Below are positions 21,560-33,490 of a stretch of 64,000 nucleotides of DNA, piece by piece. The stretch spans positions 142,501 through 206,500 of the forward strand of contig JAPFBL010000259.1 of the NCBI GenBank assembly GCA_026182355.1, read 5' to 3'. Source of the DNA: Hermatobates lingyangjiaoensis (Eukaryota; Arthropoda; Insecta; Hemiptera; Hermatobatidae). The position numbers were made by a program, and so were the translations under genes. Below the pieces are notes generated by a model. It did no database searches and had not been told where the DNA came from. It worked only from the letters and a program-made list of their open reading frames with translations. Positions within the stretch are counted from its first letter, which is position 1; each line of letters begins with the position of its first letter.

Positions 21560-22290
21560 GTTCATTTCACCAGCAATTAATGATTTAATATTAGTTTGAA
21601 AAAGACACAAATATCCAATTAGTAATATAGCAAATAATCTTAAAATAAAATAATCATTATAATATAAACAAAATTTCTTTATTGAAAATATAATACTAAT
21701 TAAACAATAACCACCTAATTTTAATAAAATACCAAACAAAATCATCGACCTGGAAATAGTAGCCTCTACACCAGCTTTAGGCAATCAGAAATGAAAAAAA
21801 TATTGGTATTTCAATTAAAAATGCCAAAATTAATCTAAGATAAATGTAAAAATTAAAGTCTCATTTTCTGTAAAAAAATTCTAGTAGAATTACTATATGA
21901 ATAAAAAATCCCCAACAAAAAAGGCAAAGAACCAAAAAGAGTGTAAAAAAGTAAATAAAACCCAGAAGAAAGGTGTTCAGGCTGATAACCTCAAAGAAAA
22001 ATTAAAATTAAAGCTGGAATAAGACTAGCCCAAAAAAAAATTAAAAAATATTTATTATTAAATTGTAAAGGTCTTATTAAAAAATAACTCCAAACCGTTA
22101 AAATAACTAACTAAAACCAATGATAATAAATCTCTTCCTAAAAAATATCTAATATTAGAATAATATCTACAAAATCTAAAATTAAAAAAATTAGTCTGAA
22201 TAAAATTTCTGAAATAACAAAATTATACTAGCAAAAAAAGAAACAAGGTCCAAAAAAAAAATTATAAAAAAGAAATATTTTCATAAAAGA
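21560..22290 (-). pseudogene. Nuclear copy of mitochondrial ND4 (NUMT)
   Basis: The minus strand encodes, in order, a [20 protein letters not shown] stretch, [50 protein letters not shown] and LKLGG, then QTNIKSLIAG. These are the landmarks of NADH dehydrogenase subunit 4 ([46 protein letters not shown], and the later D.KSLIAYSS). TGA is read where Trp is expected (HF-TGA-LPKAG), fitting the invertebrate mitochondrial code. Frameshifts are present and homology stops at about 21570. The 22110-22290 end is less certain. Confidence 0.88.
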
Positions 22291-22586
22291 TTAGAACTAA
22301 AGAAACGAAAATGTTTGGAAAAATCTTTTAATGCAAATCTGTAGAGAATAAAACTTGTAATCAACTGTGCATTTACAGATTTTCTTTGGAGTAATTTGTT
22401 TTTCGAATATTTTTCTTCATGGAGGAAATAAGAAAGGGAAAAAAGAAGTCATCATACAAATTTTATAGGTTTATAATAAAACTATGCGTTTTGATCCTCA
22501 GGTTATATCTAAAATACAGATTATTACAAACATATATTGATTGTTAAAAAAAGTATAATCTTATTTATAGACTTGACTAAGTTCGT

Positions 22587-22682
22587 ACCTGACTTAACTG
22601 GAAGATGAAGTGTGAAAGAGTTACAGGAAGAGAGATGAATGTGTTTAATAGTATGTTCACAATATAGGAGGTACCAGACTAT
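22587..22682 (-). other. Spliceable minus-strand segment (possible SMIM12 5' UTR exon)
   Basis: Minus strand: TTTTATAG, a 96-base segment, then AGTCAG|GTACG. It lies upstream of the SMIM12 start exon on the same strand. There is no homology evidence, only two splice-like ends, so the call is speculative. Confidence 0.2.
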
Positions 22683-22699
22683 AAAATTGGAAAAGACAT

Positions 22700-23100
22700 A
22701 AAGGTGGAAAAAACAAAATTTTCAACATTTACATCAATAGTTTATTGTTGATTTATTTATTTCGAAAGTTTCTAAACCTGATATTAACAATTGTCTAGTG
22801 ATAATATCCATTGTCTCTATATGAGTAAGACAATGAGGATCATTCATTGTCCTTCCATCAGTAAGACATGGAGGATCATTCGAAAAAAGAACCCATCAAC
22901 ACCTTAAAGAATTCATTCAAAGAAATAAATGTAGGAATAACAAGCCATTTATTTCATTCTTTATAAAACATTTAATCACTGCTTTCACCATATAAAGAAA
23001 ATAATGATTCTTCATGGTAATTATATATTTCGTGAAATAGCAGTTAAAAGGTTTCACAATAAACAAACCAATTCATTTAATTTTGCTTTTTGTTTGAATA
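22700..23100. other. No gene seen
   Basis: AT-rich DNA. No coding or clear repeat content recognised. Confidence 0.45.
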
Positions 23101-23115
23101 AACAAACACCGGGAT

Positions 23116-23645
23116 CAGCGCTTCTTAAACTTTTTTACTTCAGGGCGCACCTATGAAACCAAACCAAAACTTTGGGGCGCACTTATGAAACCAAACCAAA
23201 ACTTTGGAGCGCACCTATGAAACCAAACCAAAACGTTGGGGCGCATCACTGATTTTAATATAGAAAATTTAGTCCTGTGATTTGATAACAGGAAAATAAT
23301 TGGAAATTAAAATGTATAGTTTTTTTTTAAGAAAAAGAAAGAAAGAAAGAGAAAGAGAGAGAGACAGAGAGAGTGAGGGCTAGTAAAAATGATTTAAATC
23401 CCCGAGTAAAGGCAGAGATGAAGTATTATCCATTCATGCTTAAAGATTAAAGAAATTGACCTTCCAGTTCAAAATATGAAGTAGCCGAGACTTGACTCAG
23501 ACTTGAAAACCCCATACTTGGTGTTTTCTCAAATAAATTAAAATGGTGCAAAAACTAAAATATAAATCTGTTATATAAACTTAATCTTCCATTATCTTGG
23601 GGCGCACCTGGCTACCTTCCAGGGCGCAGCGTTTGAGAAGCACTG
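23116..23645. mobile_element. hAT-type non-autonomous element with 8-bp target duplication
   Basis: The element begins CAGCGCTTCTTAAAC and ends GTTTGAGAAGCACTG, inverted termini of the hAT form CAG.G.TTCTCAAAC. It is flanked by the identical 8-mer ACCGGGAT at 23108-23115 and 23646-23653. Inside, near the left end, a unit GGGCGCACCTATGAAACC is repeated about three times, and there is a GA-rich microsatellite at 23335-23378. No transposase frame remains. Confidence 0.93.
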
Positions 23646-23931
23646 ACCGGGATATCCCAAATTCTTTAAACTATTAATATAAACGACGAGAAGGCTTGTT
23701 TCTTCTATCTCAGTATAGCTTGCAATAACATTTGACAGTATAGTACCACTATTATAAATAGCAATATCTATGAACCACATACCTCTTTTCCATCCTTTAA
23801 CATGCTTTCCCTATGCCTCCATTACACATTACCTTACCTTTAAAATAGGTACCCAATTTAGATATTCAGTTTAAAGATACTACTTTATTTGTTTTTAACT
23901 TCCAATAGTAATATGTAATCTGTACTTTATA

Positions 23932-23990
23932 TGTACCCTGAGAATGAACAAAGTGTTCGAAACACGTAGAATTATTTTTAAAATTTTTAT
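23932..23990 (+). repeat. Decayed family C terminal-repeat fragment
   Basis: CCTGAGAATGAACAAAGTGT then TCGAAACACGTAG matches the family C core with a broken CTGATGA. Confidence 0.55.
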
Positions 23991-23999
23991 TTCCACCAT

Positions 24000-26850
24000 G
24001 AGTTAATATCACAGCATAAATGATTCACGAATGTTTTACATCTTTTATCGTTTATGACTTTTACAGGTTAAGATGTAGAACCGATCTAAAAATTCATCCA
24101 CACAGAATCTCGCAATGTGAATTCACTGTTGCCGTTAATTACGAAATAAATGAATCTTATATAACAAACCGGCAAACCTAACCAAGAAAAAAAAAATACA
24201 AACGTCTTCAAAACAAGAAATTCCGAAAAAGACATTTAACTTAGGTGTGAAGCATTTAGCCGGAAAGTCACAAATTAAAAAGACATTTACTCTTATCAAA
24301 ATAATTAAATAATATTGCATGTTACTTTTTACATAATGCTGTGTTATATTTCAAATTAAAATGATAACTATACAGTAATTATTAAGATAAATCAATGATT
24401 ATGGTAACAAAACATGAAAAAATATTTCAGAATCATACCACTGTAACAAAAAATTAGGTGAACTGATCTGGAGTGACAGTAACAATCGTAATAACCGCAC
24501 AAGCAATAAAAGTAAACGGGGAGGTTACGATTAGTTGTAACCTGACTGCAACCTCCCAAATGACAGCATCCGTTAAAATGTTTTATCTAACATCAATGAC
24601 AACACTGATGCAAATCGTAACAATTCTAAATGAATGTAGTTTAACCATGTTTACAATAAAGTCATGAGAATTTAATTTTGACTACTTATTCTTTCAATTT
24701 TTCTAGCTAATCCCATAATGGCCCGATAGTTACTTGTCTTTTAATACAACGTATAGCACTTCCCCTAAAATGTAATAAGACTTCACTCATTGTTTTTAAA
24801 TTAGGGAAAGGAAACAAACTATTGCCTCTCTAATACTGACGTATTTTTGCATCTATATGAAAATAAAACTCCAAAGTTCTACTAATTACATTTGTTTTTT
24901 TTTATTTTTCAATCTTTTTTTTCTAATTTATGCATTCAGTTCCTGATGGCAATTCATTTTTTATAGACTGCAGAACTGATAAAATAAAGATCGTGATTGT
25001 GTAAGAAATAATTGTCATGTTTATAATTAAAACCTTTTCAATCATCTACGAAAGTACTTAAAAGTTTTTAATTTAATGTCTACCTCAAAAATGCCAATTA
25101 TGATTTCAAATGCAGTAAAATGTCTAAAGATGATATCATCAGTTAAAAAGAAAAAAAAAAAGGTTAATTTAAAATGACGTTCATTTAAGTGCAATGAGAG
25201 ATTTACAAAAATGTTAAACGACGAATCCAGAACTCATAGTTCCAGAAAGAATTCATAACTCTTGATATCTTTTCTTGTTGGCTCTTGATAACTATCAACC
25301 GTCGATAATTGCTGTACTATAATATATCGCTTATTCGATGAGGTCATGAAGTAATATGTTGATTTCATTATTATTTTTGATACTTGACATTTATTTTATA
25401 TTTTTGTACTTATAAATATAAATAAGTAAACTTTTATACTTTAAAAAAAGTAGTATAAACTCGGTATTTAATTGAATAAATTTATCAGAAAACTTACCAT
25501 TATTCCATTAAAGTGTTTTTATTTTTATATCAGAATTAAGCTCAATATTTAAATCTTTAAAATGTACTAAAGGTTCAACAAAGAGATATTGTCCATTTTA
25601 TTGAAAATAATTCTAATATTCATACCCATACAATAATAATTTTCTATGAAAATATTTTAATATTCTAAATCAAGAAACAAAAGTTATGAATGGAAAGTCT
25701 ACCATTAAATTCAGCATTTAACTTTATTACCTGCAGGTGCACAAGGTACTGTTGATCATAATTTAGCCATATTAATGACTGATTTAATTTTTAGTGTCGG
25801 TTTCATTAATGAGCAAGTCATTTCTATTCCTGGAGCTATTGAAGATAAGTTCCATAAGAAATAGTATAATGGAAGATAAAATGGAAATATTTGAAGGTTA
25901 ATTCACTAAATCTTTTTAGACAATTTTATTGGAGACTACTACTTCTTTGGAGTTATTATCGTATTGGGCATAACTATAATAAAATCTAGTTTAAATATAA
26001 ATCTCTTAGTTTAACATATGATTGGTTTTAAACAAAAGAGTGATTTCAACTGTCTGTTTCATTCCTCATGTAAATAATCAGACAGAAACTAATTCAACAG
26101 TATTTCACTGAAATATGTCATGGTAGACATCTAGAACGATCCAGAAATCGATTCATGATGTCACAGAAATATAGGTCTGTGGTAACAGAAGCGCCCCTTA
26201 ACCAGAATTCACTTCGTTCACGTCTACGAAATCCCTTTTAAACTCACTTATTAATTTAATAAAGTGTAAAGAACCTTGACTACATACTGTACACTTATTA
26301 ACTCCTACCAATATTAAACTGAATTCACGTCAATTTAAAACTAATGTGATATTTTTTTAAATCTACCAAGTTAACTTTCTTGTTGAATGATGGTGTATTT
26401 TTTTTCAGTTACTAAATGTCAAAGTTCAATACACTGCTTCTGGACAAATATTCTGACAAGCTATACTATAGAAAAAGTTTGGCAAACGTATCTTTTGGCC
26501 GACAATACTAAGTGATACGACTGCTGTAAATGATATAATTGTTCATATATTTACGATTCTGCTCCTATAATAACCGTAAACAATCACGAGCATTCAAGTC
26601 CTTTAGCATTCTTTCTTCAACATCTGAAGTGCATGGTCGCTTCCCAGGTCTTGGATAACGAAATTCTTTAAAACACTTGATTATTTTTTTCTAGAAGTGT
26701 AAAATTGTTCTTACTAAAAAACCTGTGCAATGAAAAGGTGACCCTTTGCATAACAATTTTTAAGTAAATGCCTTTCAGGTTTAACTTACTGAGCAATACG
26801 ACGAGAATTCTTGAAAGTACTAAATTCACCTATGAGCTAACTGCCGACAA
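24000..26850. other. No gene recognised
   Basis: AT-rich DNA. A 64-residue plus-strand frame at 24473-24667 and some open frame near 25700-25870 have no recognised motif or splice support. Nothing further can be named here. Confidence 0.45.
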
Positions 26851-26884
26851 ACTTCAACAAACTTTCGTAAAATTCATTTTTTAT

Positions 26885-27010
26885 TTTATTATTAGTCTAG
26901 GAGTATACTTTAATATGAGTAAAGTATAGCAGTATACTTTAAAATTAATAAAGTATAGCAGTAATCATGAAAAAATCGATTATAACATTTGATAAATTTA
27001 CACAATTTCA
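26885..27010. repeat. Fragment of the AGTAAAGTATAG repeat family
   Basis: AGTAAAGTATAGCAGT and AATCATGAAAAAATCGAT match phrases at 12360-12420 and 60190-60250, indicating a third member of that interspersed family. Confidence 0.55.
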
Positions 27011-27116
27011 TAATGAGTGACTTCAAATTTTTTAAGCTTTTCGATATCTGTGAGGAATCAAAAGTTTGAGGTCATAATACAGGCCACTGTGATATGAATC
27101 AATATATACGGATATA

Positions 27117-27300
27117 TCAATGATCAAACCACAATATGAAATGGGAAAACAAGACTAAGGTCTTTCAACCATAACAAGCGGCCTTCGTCACAACTAGAGT
27201 TGGGTTTTTGACTCTGATGAAGATCACTTGTTACGGTTGAAAGATCTTAGTCTTGTTTTCCCAGTTTCTTATTGCGGTTTGATCATTGATTGTTATTTCA
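27117..27300. mobile_element. Fold-back element, family A, copy 2
   Basis: The left minus-strand core (about 27153-27190) and right plus-strand core (27210-27252) face apart. Right core: GACT, CTGATGA, a stem II hairpin with one mismatch, GAA, AGATCT, T, AGTC. Outer arms GATCAAACCACAATATGAAA and inverse. Confidence 0.85.
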
Positions 27301-27304
27301 CGTG

Positions 27305-27307
<3 letters not shown>

Positions 27308-27342
<35 letters not shown>

Positions 27343-27345
27343 TCA
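27308..27345. repeat. (AT)n microsatellite
   Basis: A TA run between two family A copies. Confidence 0.9.
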
Positions 27346-27351
27346 TATATA

Positions 27352-27478
27352 AAAAGATTTCACATAAACACGTGAAATAACAATCAATGATCAAACCACA
27401 ATAAGAAATGGGAAAACAAGACTAAGATCTTTCAACCGTAACAAGCGGTCTTCGTCAGAGTCAAAAACCCAACTGAAC
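27352..27478 (-). mobile_element. Penelope-type terminal repeat, family A, single minus copy
   Basis: A full-looking family A repeat from AAAGATTTCACATAAACACG to GTCAAAAACCCAACTGAA, adjacent to the preceding fold-back. Confidence 0.8.
27420..27462 (-). ncRNA. Hammerhead-ribozyme-like motif, family A (best-preserved minus copy)
   Basis: On the minus strand: GACT, CTGACGA, one A, stem II GACCG/CGGTT with a seven-base loop, GAA, palindrome AGATCT, T, then AGTC. Stem I (GACT/AGTC) and most of stem II pair. All core bases required by the hammerhead consensus CTGANGA...GAA are present. Confidence 0.7.
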
Positions 27479-27808
27479 CTAACTGGTTCATTGATATTAA
27501 TATATATGAATGCAAATAATAAATATGAAGCAAATTCACATTTTATTCCAAAATGGCTTCTGTAGTATAGAGGTGAGGTGTATAGTTTCTAGGCAATAAT
27601 TTAATCATAAGAAAGTCCCATTCTTGACCAATATGTGATTTCAGACAACACATTAAACAAAAACAGATCTAATTAATTAACAATGATGTCCTTTCACTCC
27701 TGATTTTAGTTTTTTTTTTTGTACACTCAATTAGTCAGATGTTAACGAACTCAGAAAGTTAATGAAACACCTATAGGCTGCAGGTGAATAGAACGTGTCT
27801 ACCTAGTC

Positions 27809-28222
27809 CAGCGTTTTCCAAACTGGGAGGCGGGGACTAGTCTAAAGGGAGCCGCGAAAATTAGTCACAGTGAAGAATTTTCCAAATTACTGCTAAAGTT
27901 TTCTATGTAAAAAATGATTTTCTGCTATGGCTGCAATGAAATCCAAATATCGAGCTCGTTTACTTATAGAAAAGGAGCAACGAGTAGCTATACCGTCACA
28001 AACACCAAGATTTGATAACCTTTGTACTAATAGACAAGCACATCCATCTCATTAAAAACAATAATAAAATATCGTTTTCCATTAGTTTGTATGAATAAAT
28101 TTTATAAAAGTAAAAATGTTTGTGTTTTTATGTTGTGAAATCTTCATGAGCGGGGGCGGGGGGCGCCAAATGATTAAATCTTTTTAAGGGAGGCGTAGTA
28201 ACATCAAGTTTGGAAACTACTG
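27809..28222. mobile_element. hAT-type non-autonomous element with 8-bp target duplication
   Basis: Termini CAGCGTTTTCCAAACT and AGTTTGGAAACTACTG, with the identical 8-mer ACCTAGTC on both sides (27801-27808 and 28223-28230). Internal GC-rich patches (GGGGGCGGGGGGCGCC) near the right end. No transposase remains. Confidence 0.93.
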
Positions 28223-28239
28223 ACCTAGTCCAAGACACT

Positions 28240-29270
28240 CAATAACACTCGGGTCTCTGCTGACACCGTGTCGTGACATCGCTTTGTCACCTATGCCATA
28301 ATAGCTTATCAGATGTCAGAAAACTGTCTATTACGTCAAATCAAAAAGGATTCGGAATGGATGATTAGACGAGTAGCACAAAAACCATTTATTTCATAAC
28401 GGATTAAATTTATATTACTGTAAGAAAAAATTCTTACAATTTTTGAAGAAAAAAAAACCAATATTTTTGAAACACCGCGAGAAATTTTTTTTTTATGCTG
28501 AGAATCGTAAAAGTATGTCGACATAACAAATGCAGGTAAATAAATAATTCATATAAATTCAAGATGGAATAAATTTGATTAAAATTGTAATAACGGAAAA
28601 CCTTCGGCGCCTTCCCACAAAGGCGTTTTGTACCATTCAAGGTTGAGGAGTGTTGTGACTTGCTTTTTTCCTGGTCATTCAGAGCCACATTACCGAGAGC
28701 CACTCAAGCAGTAAAACAATGTTGCTTAACACCGGTGAATTAATGAAAACAGGAGTAATCATTGTTTATGACGAGGAAAAGGTTTATGGCCAATTCATCT
28801 TCTAAATATCTACATCTATAAAGGGGGTGGGGTCAGTGCTGTTCTAAAAATGGTTCACACCTTAGTCATAATTATACCATAAATAAATATCAGCTGTAGA
28901 AAGATAATTTCAGTTTTTTTGTCCATAAGACAGCAAAGGAATATTTAATGCAATAATAATATAATAGGTTTCCTACATTCTCTGTAGTATCACAAAGTGA
29001 AATAAATACAAGAGTAATAAGCAAACAGTAAATAACACATCATATTCATAGTGAACTTTAAAAATTACCAACTTACATTTTTTTAGAAATATTTCTATTC
29101 CAACCAGACATAGAGAGATATTTTCAAACAGCTGTATTGTATTGCATAAGCCTAGTTAAACAGCACTTTCAGGGTAGAAGTTTGTGCCTGAAAAACAATT
29201 GCAATAGGTAAAATGAATTAATAACAATGATACCACATAAGAATGTTTATACAAGATTCTACGGTGGTGC
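28240..29270. other. No gene recognised
   Basis: Short minus-strand frames at 28336-28703 lack motifs, splice support or homology that can be recognised. Confidence 0.4.
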
Positions 29271-29282
29271 AATCAGTTATTA

Positions 29283-29932
29283 TGTGGTAAGGGTCAAAAA
29301 CAAATGAAATAGTCTCCACATATAGAAATTTAATATGTTTTATAAGAAGGCAGCAATTCTTCACGTAAGCATATTTCATTGAAATGCACAGCAGCCTCTG
29401 CGTTAACGACTTTAAAGCTGATCTGCTCCAATTTTCTAACAACTCTACGGTGGGCTGGTGTTAAATGCCATATCAGTTACCCAAGAGACATATTACTTTA
29501 GCATTAGCAGAAGTAAAAAGAAGATCACAATTTTCAGACGAAAAACGAAACTTTAAAATCCGACACAAAATTTAAGTAAAAAACAATAACAGCGAATAGA
29601 AACAATTACAGTGAAAAAAACATTAATTACAAGAATTAAAATGAGAACGAACAAGCTTTTAACTTTAACATAAGTCCTCGTCAGGTTAATGATATGAAAA
29701 ACCAAACATTTATATGGCAAAACCAAAGAAAAATGCTTGCCAATCAGAATGTGCAAATTAAAAATACCAGCCACTCAGATTGCAGGATCCGATCACGTAA
29801 GTTACTTGATAGTATAACTATCGGATTGTGATACTATCGGTTGCTAACTGATAGTATAAATTTAATAGTATAAACAACGCGTTTCAAACACATAGTGTTC
29901 TTCTTCAGACAGTGTAAATGTAAAGTAAAATA
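29283..29932 (-). mobile_element. Family C terminal repeat interrupted by about 530 bp
   Basis: The left piece (AAATAGTCTCCACATATAGA, 29283-29337) and right piece (GTATAAACAACGCGTTTCAA to CTTCTTCAG, about 29865-29920) are contiguous in the related copy at 41050-41140, so the 29340-29860 segment is probably a later insertion. The minus-strand core reads CTGAAGAAGAACACTATGTG then TTTGAAACGCG, with palindrome ACGCGT. Confidence 0.65.
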
Positions 29933-30436
29933 TAATAAGAATGTATATATACTTGAATTTACTCAAAAAAGGAAAAAATGAAATGAAATTTAAACAGGAC
30001 TAGACAATCCGTGACCCCTTGTGTCTCTCAGTGTTAAGAAATTATAGCAATATTTTAATAATATGCATTCACTGAGTGTGATTGACAGCAATAACTGTTA
30101 TTTCTATTTCTTGTTATTAAGCCATGAAAGCAAAGATTTTTATGTGCTTCAAGCATTTGATATAGATTCTTAACATGAATCAAGATATATACACAATAAG
30201 TATATTTCATGAAACAAAAAATCATTTAAAAGTAAAGAAAAATCATTTATTTTATTACATAAACGAAACAGCAATTCACTGTATATACACAATCAAGCAT
30301 ATTTAAAACTAACAGAACCTGCAAATTGAAATATTTCATTTATTTTCCCCAAATATAAAATAACATTAATGAAAGTAATGTGTCTCTATAATATTACCTT
30401 AGAATATTTGTAATTAAATTCATGCATTTCGTCATT

Positions 30437-30662
30437 ACCACAGAGGTTAGTATTATTAATATTAAACATATACCATGGTATACTACGGAATATACCCTGG
30501 TAATATTCCGTCTTACCTCGTACACTGCTGCCGTAGCTCTCGGACCGGTTTCCGGTGTCACCCATCTTCAACCATTGAGATGGGTGACACCCGAAACCGG
30601 TCCGAGAGCTACAACAGCAGTGTACGAGGTAAGACGGTATATTACAATATATGTTTAATATT
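30437..30662. mobile_element. Fold-back element, family G, copy 2
   Basis: Arms CTTACCTCGTACACTGCTGC and its inverse. The centre GATGGGTGACACC...GAAACCGGTCC occurs in both orientations, with palindrome ACCGGT after GAA. The right core has lost one base (TTGAGA). It interrupts the left arm of the long inverted repeat; the three overlapping open frames are by-products of the palindrome. Confidence 0.88.
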
Positions 30663-31027
30663 AATAATTTGTAATTAAGCTGAAATAGTTCATAATATAT
30701 ATTAACAGAATTTACTTCTGTTATATACATGTGTCTATTACTTAAGTTCCTAATACGATTGTTAAATCAACACATTGCCTTTGAACCTGGGAACACTGAC
30801 CGATTTCTGATAAATACAATTTGTTTTATATATATGTATAACAATAATTAACAGAAAATACGTGAAATAAAAAAAAATCGTCTAAAGAATAATAAGATTT
30901 CGAAAAATATGACTGAGATCTTTCTAAAAAAAAACTCGTTATGTTATTCCACAACATAAATAGATTTCACATCTGGAGCCATTAATTTTACCTGACTTGA
31001 GTTGAGAGAATTTATTTTTCATTCTCC

Positions 31028-31033
31028 TTTATT
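31028..31033 (-). terminator. Candidate polyadenylation signal for SLC10A7
   Basis: TTTATT on the plus strand is AATAAA on the minus strand, about 175 bases beyond the stop. Another candidate lies at about 31084. Both are inside the inverted-repeat arm. Confidence 0.4.
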
Positions 31034-31205
31034 TTTAATGCCGTTATTTGTGATGTCATATATTACTCACTGTTTTCTTTAATATTTATTTGAATAATTC
31101 GTCATAAACTGGAATTAACATTTATTCTAATTTTCACCTGTGTGCAAATATTCAAACAAGAACATGAGAGTTTTATAAGTATATGGATTATATTTCTTGT
31201 TTCAA

Positions 31206-31357
31206 TTACCTTCTGTAGTTATAAGACACCCACTTTTTGAATGGTGGTACCAAAAGTCCTCCAAGAATTATCTGAGTGGGGTGGTATATCAAGAGAGGAA
31301 GAGTTATTTGGGAAAAGTGAGAGTAACCAGAAAACAGGATCCTCAGTATCGGCAGAC
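31206..31357 (-). CDS. SLC10A7: SLC10A7, exon 5 with stop
   Basis: Minus strand: after ACGCTTGCAG the exon completes a Gly codon and reads LPILRILFSGYSHFSQITLP, then LLIYHPTQIILGGLLVPPF and KKWVSYNYRR, followed by TAA at 31206-31208. The human protein has [37 protein letters not shown] at this point. The phase with exon 4 is exact. The alternative is that GTAATT at the stop is a donor to a further exon, but the length already matches the family. The plus-strand frame over this exon is a shadow. Confidence 0.93.
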
Positions 31358-32334
31358 CTGCAAGCGTAGATACAGCTGTAATTTCATTTAAAAAAAAAAA
31401 AAAAAAAAAGAATCACATCTGCAGCAGAAATGGGTAAACAACAGTGTTGACAACACAAGTTTTTTTTTTTAAAAAAAGTTGTACAGTACAATGATTAAAG
31501 TATTTGAAATACCAAAAACTACAAGATTTTTTGTTTTTAAAACAAGAGGAAACAGCGTCGATGTTTGAGAATTAAACTTCTCTGGATTGCAGTTTCATAG
31601 TAAGGTAGATAGAGTACTCTACTTTTACCATTAGATAAGCACATGATTGTGAAGATTGACACTCAGGTGATTTTAAGTTCATCATTCATGACAATACAGA
31701 ACATAACATCTCACCAGTCTTACAAACTGGGGACCGTATGTCACATTCCACTAACAACACATTCAGAAAACAATGTGTAACTCATATATTTACTAGAAAC
31801 ACTGCATGATATGGAAACATTTTTACAGTCTTATAAATTACCATTAACTGTTAATGTATTTAAGTGGAATATTGATACTATTTTCATTGATGTTAACGGC
31901 TGGCATACACATAAATATATACCGTTTCAATTCAGTAGATAGGACATTTCTTAAACCGTATGTAATTTAGAAACTGTCGAGTGAACCTTCATAATGGCTA
32001 CCCATAACCTGATGCTAAGTTTATATTCTAGTTAACAAAACAGAACTGCTATCAATTATTTCAACTTTATTGTTCTTCCTGTGTCACAGACACAGGCTTT
32101 CAACTTTCGTGCTCACTATAAAGAAAGCTAAACTCATTTGTTAGTTAGCATACACATTGCTAATGGGTGAACCACTTACCACGTTAATTCTTCATACGAA
32201 GTCCTAAATACAACCCCACTCAAGTTTACTCCATTGTTGTTATTATAACAACTCAATACCAATAAACACCCATTAAATTGTATTAGAATAGCAAAAAAAA
32301 AAAAAAAAGCAAAAGAACTAAAAATAAGAATTAC

Positions 32335-32779
32335 CTAATGTAAGTGATTTTTGGGTTGAACAGAATGTAATAGCTGCTACGTCACCAGCATTAAATTTTT
32401 TGGTTAATAACGATAAATGGAAGCAAGAATACAGTAGAACGAATTGAATAATTACCACTGAAAAGTAAATTAATATGTTAATTCCAAATTGAGAAATTCT
32501 TAAATGGGTATATATAATACTATTGAACCAACCTAGGACAATGGAACTGAGAATATCAATGGGACTCATAGGAGAATCATAGGTTATAAAAGCATCACAA
32601 AATGCTGTGTAAATAATAAACATCAAAAGTGACTGACCAATCGCAGAAGTAGGAATTTTACTTGTATTAGGAATCAACTGTAAATGCTTCACAAAAAGCC
32701 CAATCAGGAGAGGAAAAACCACAGTTATAGATAAAACTATCACTGTATTCAGAGTTGAAACCAAAGCAGTTACACCTAG
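32335..32779 (-). CDS. SLC10A7: SLC10A7, exon 4
   Basis: Acceptor TTTTTCAG, then LGVTALVSTLNTVIVLSITV, continuing with VFPLLIGLFVKHL, FIIYTAFCDAF and a C-terminal AAITFCSTQKSLTLG. The human protein has VVVPLIIGQIV, IIYTTFCDTF and AIIFCSTHKSLTLG. It covers about four membrane segments. The donor is ATTAG|GTAATT at phase 1. Residues beyond that in the open frame are intron. Confidence 0.95.
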
Positions 32780-32858
32780 CTGAAAAATTACAACTGCATA
32801 TTCATAACCTTATGTTAACTGATTGAATTCAATATGAAAACAAGTAGTTAATACTCAC

Positions 32859-33009
32859 AAAGTAAATAAGTGATATAGGGGTAATTAAAACCCCTAGAAA
32901 ACTTCCAATGACTGAATTAAATACTGCTGCAGCTTCGTTTCCACCAACAGCTTTCGTTAAAATAACTGCAGAAGAAACAGGTGGCGGCATACAAGCGACG
33001 GTAACCAGC
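32859..33009 (-). CDS. SLC10A7: SLC10A7, exon 3 (most conserved segment)
   Basis: The exon reads [20 protein letters not shown], then [20 protein letters not shown] and [10 protein letters not shown]. The human sequence has [20 protein letters not shown] identically, the core of the SLC10 fold that in bile-acid transporters surrounds the sodium and substrate sites. Acceptor ATTTCAG at phase 2 and donor TTT|GTGAGT at phase 0. Confidence 0.97.
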
Positions 33010-33087
33010 CTGAAATATTTTAAGTGGTGAAAAACATCTAAAGAATTAGAATATTGATAAATAGCCACGTATAACCTTCATTCTTAC

Positions 33088-33310
33088 CCTTTTAAAATCC
33101 ATTCATTGATGTAAGTAAAATGTCTCAACATTAAAACCAAACTGTACATGAAGACAGGAATGATAAGAAATGTAAACAACTGAGTAAAGATGAGAACACT
33201 ACTCTTTCTTGCAGCTCTGGTAAAGTCATTAACACTTAAAGACAGACCGGATAGAAAAAATATTAAACTAACAGCTAAATATTTAGCTGTCCATTCTGGA
33301 GCTAGTAAAC
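33088..33310 (-). CDS. SLC10A7: SLC10A7, exon 2
   Basis: The exon reads LLAPEWTAKYLAVSLIFFLS, GLSLSVNDFTRAARKSS and later a TYINEWILKG end. The human protein has FFNSGLSLKTEELTSA and ITPINEWLLKG. It spans membrane segments 2 and 3. Acceptor TTTTACAG and donor AAAAGG|GTAAGAA, phases 1 and 2. Confidence 0.95.
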
Positions 33311-33490
33311 CTGTAAAAGTTAACTCAATTTGAAACAACAATTTTCAGTTAACTACGTTAACATGTTTTCCCCACATCTACCATTATTTCATCAAACGTA
33401 TTAGAAATCACGATATTACAAAACAAGCATTGAAAATCAAAGGTGATATAAAACCTCTTGACATGTTACGGTATAATAAAGGTTAATTAC

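Larger units (their letters stand above)
29997..31195. repeat. Left arm of long inverted repeat flanking SLC10A7
   Basis: Blocks here are the inverse of blocks at 34340-35790. Examples: CGTGACCCCTTGTGTC (30008) against GACACAAGGGGTCACG (35757); ATATTTATTTGAATAAT (about 31081) against ATTATTCAAATAAATAT (34436); GAGTTTTATAAGTATA (31169) against TATACTTATAAAACTC (34351). The arm is interrupted by the fold-back at 30.5 kb and ends within about 15 bases of the last SLC10A7 exon. Confidence 0.82.

Noticed and set aside
25690..26000. Possible second mitochondrial insertion
   Set aside because: Translation in all frames with the invertebrate mitochondrial code gave no run matching a mitochondrial protein.
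30386..30730. Overlapping open frames on both strands with the same peptide (TGFGCHPS, SVRGKT)
   Set aside because: They arise because the family G palindrome reads alike on both strands.
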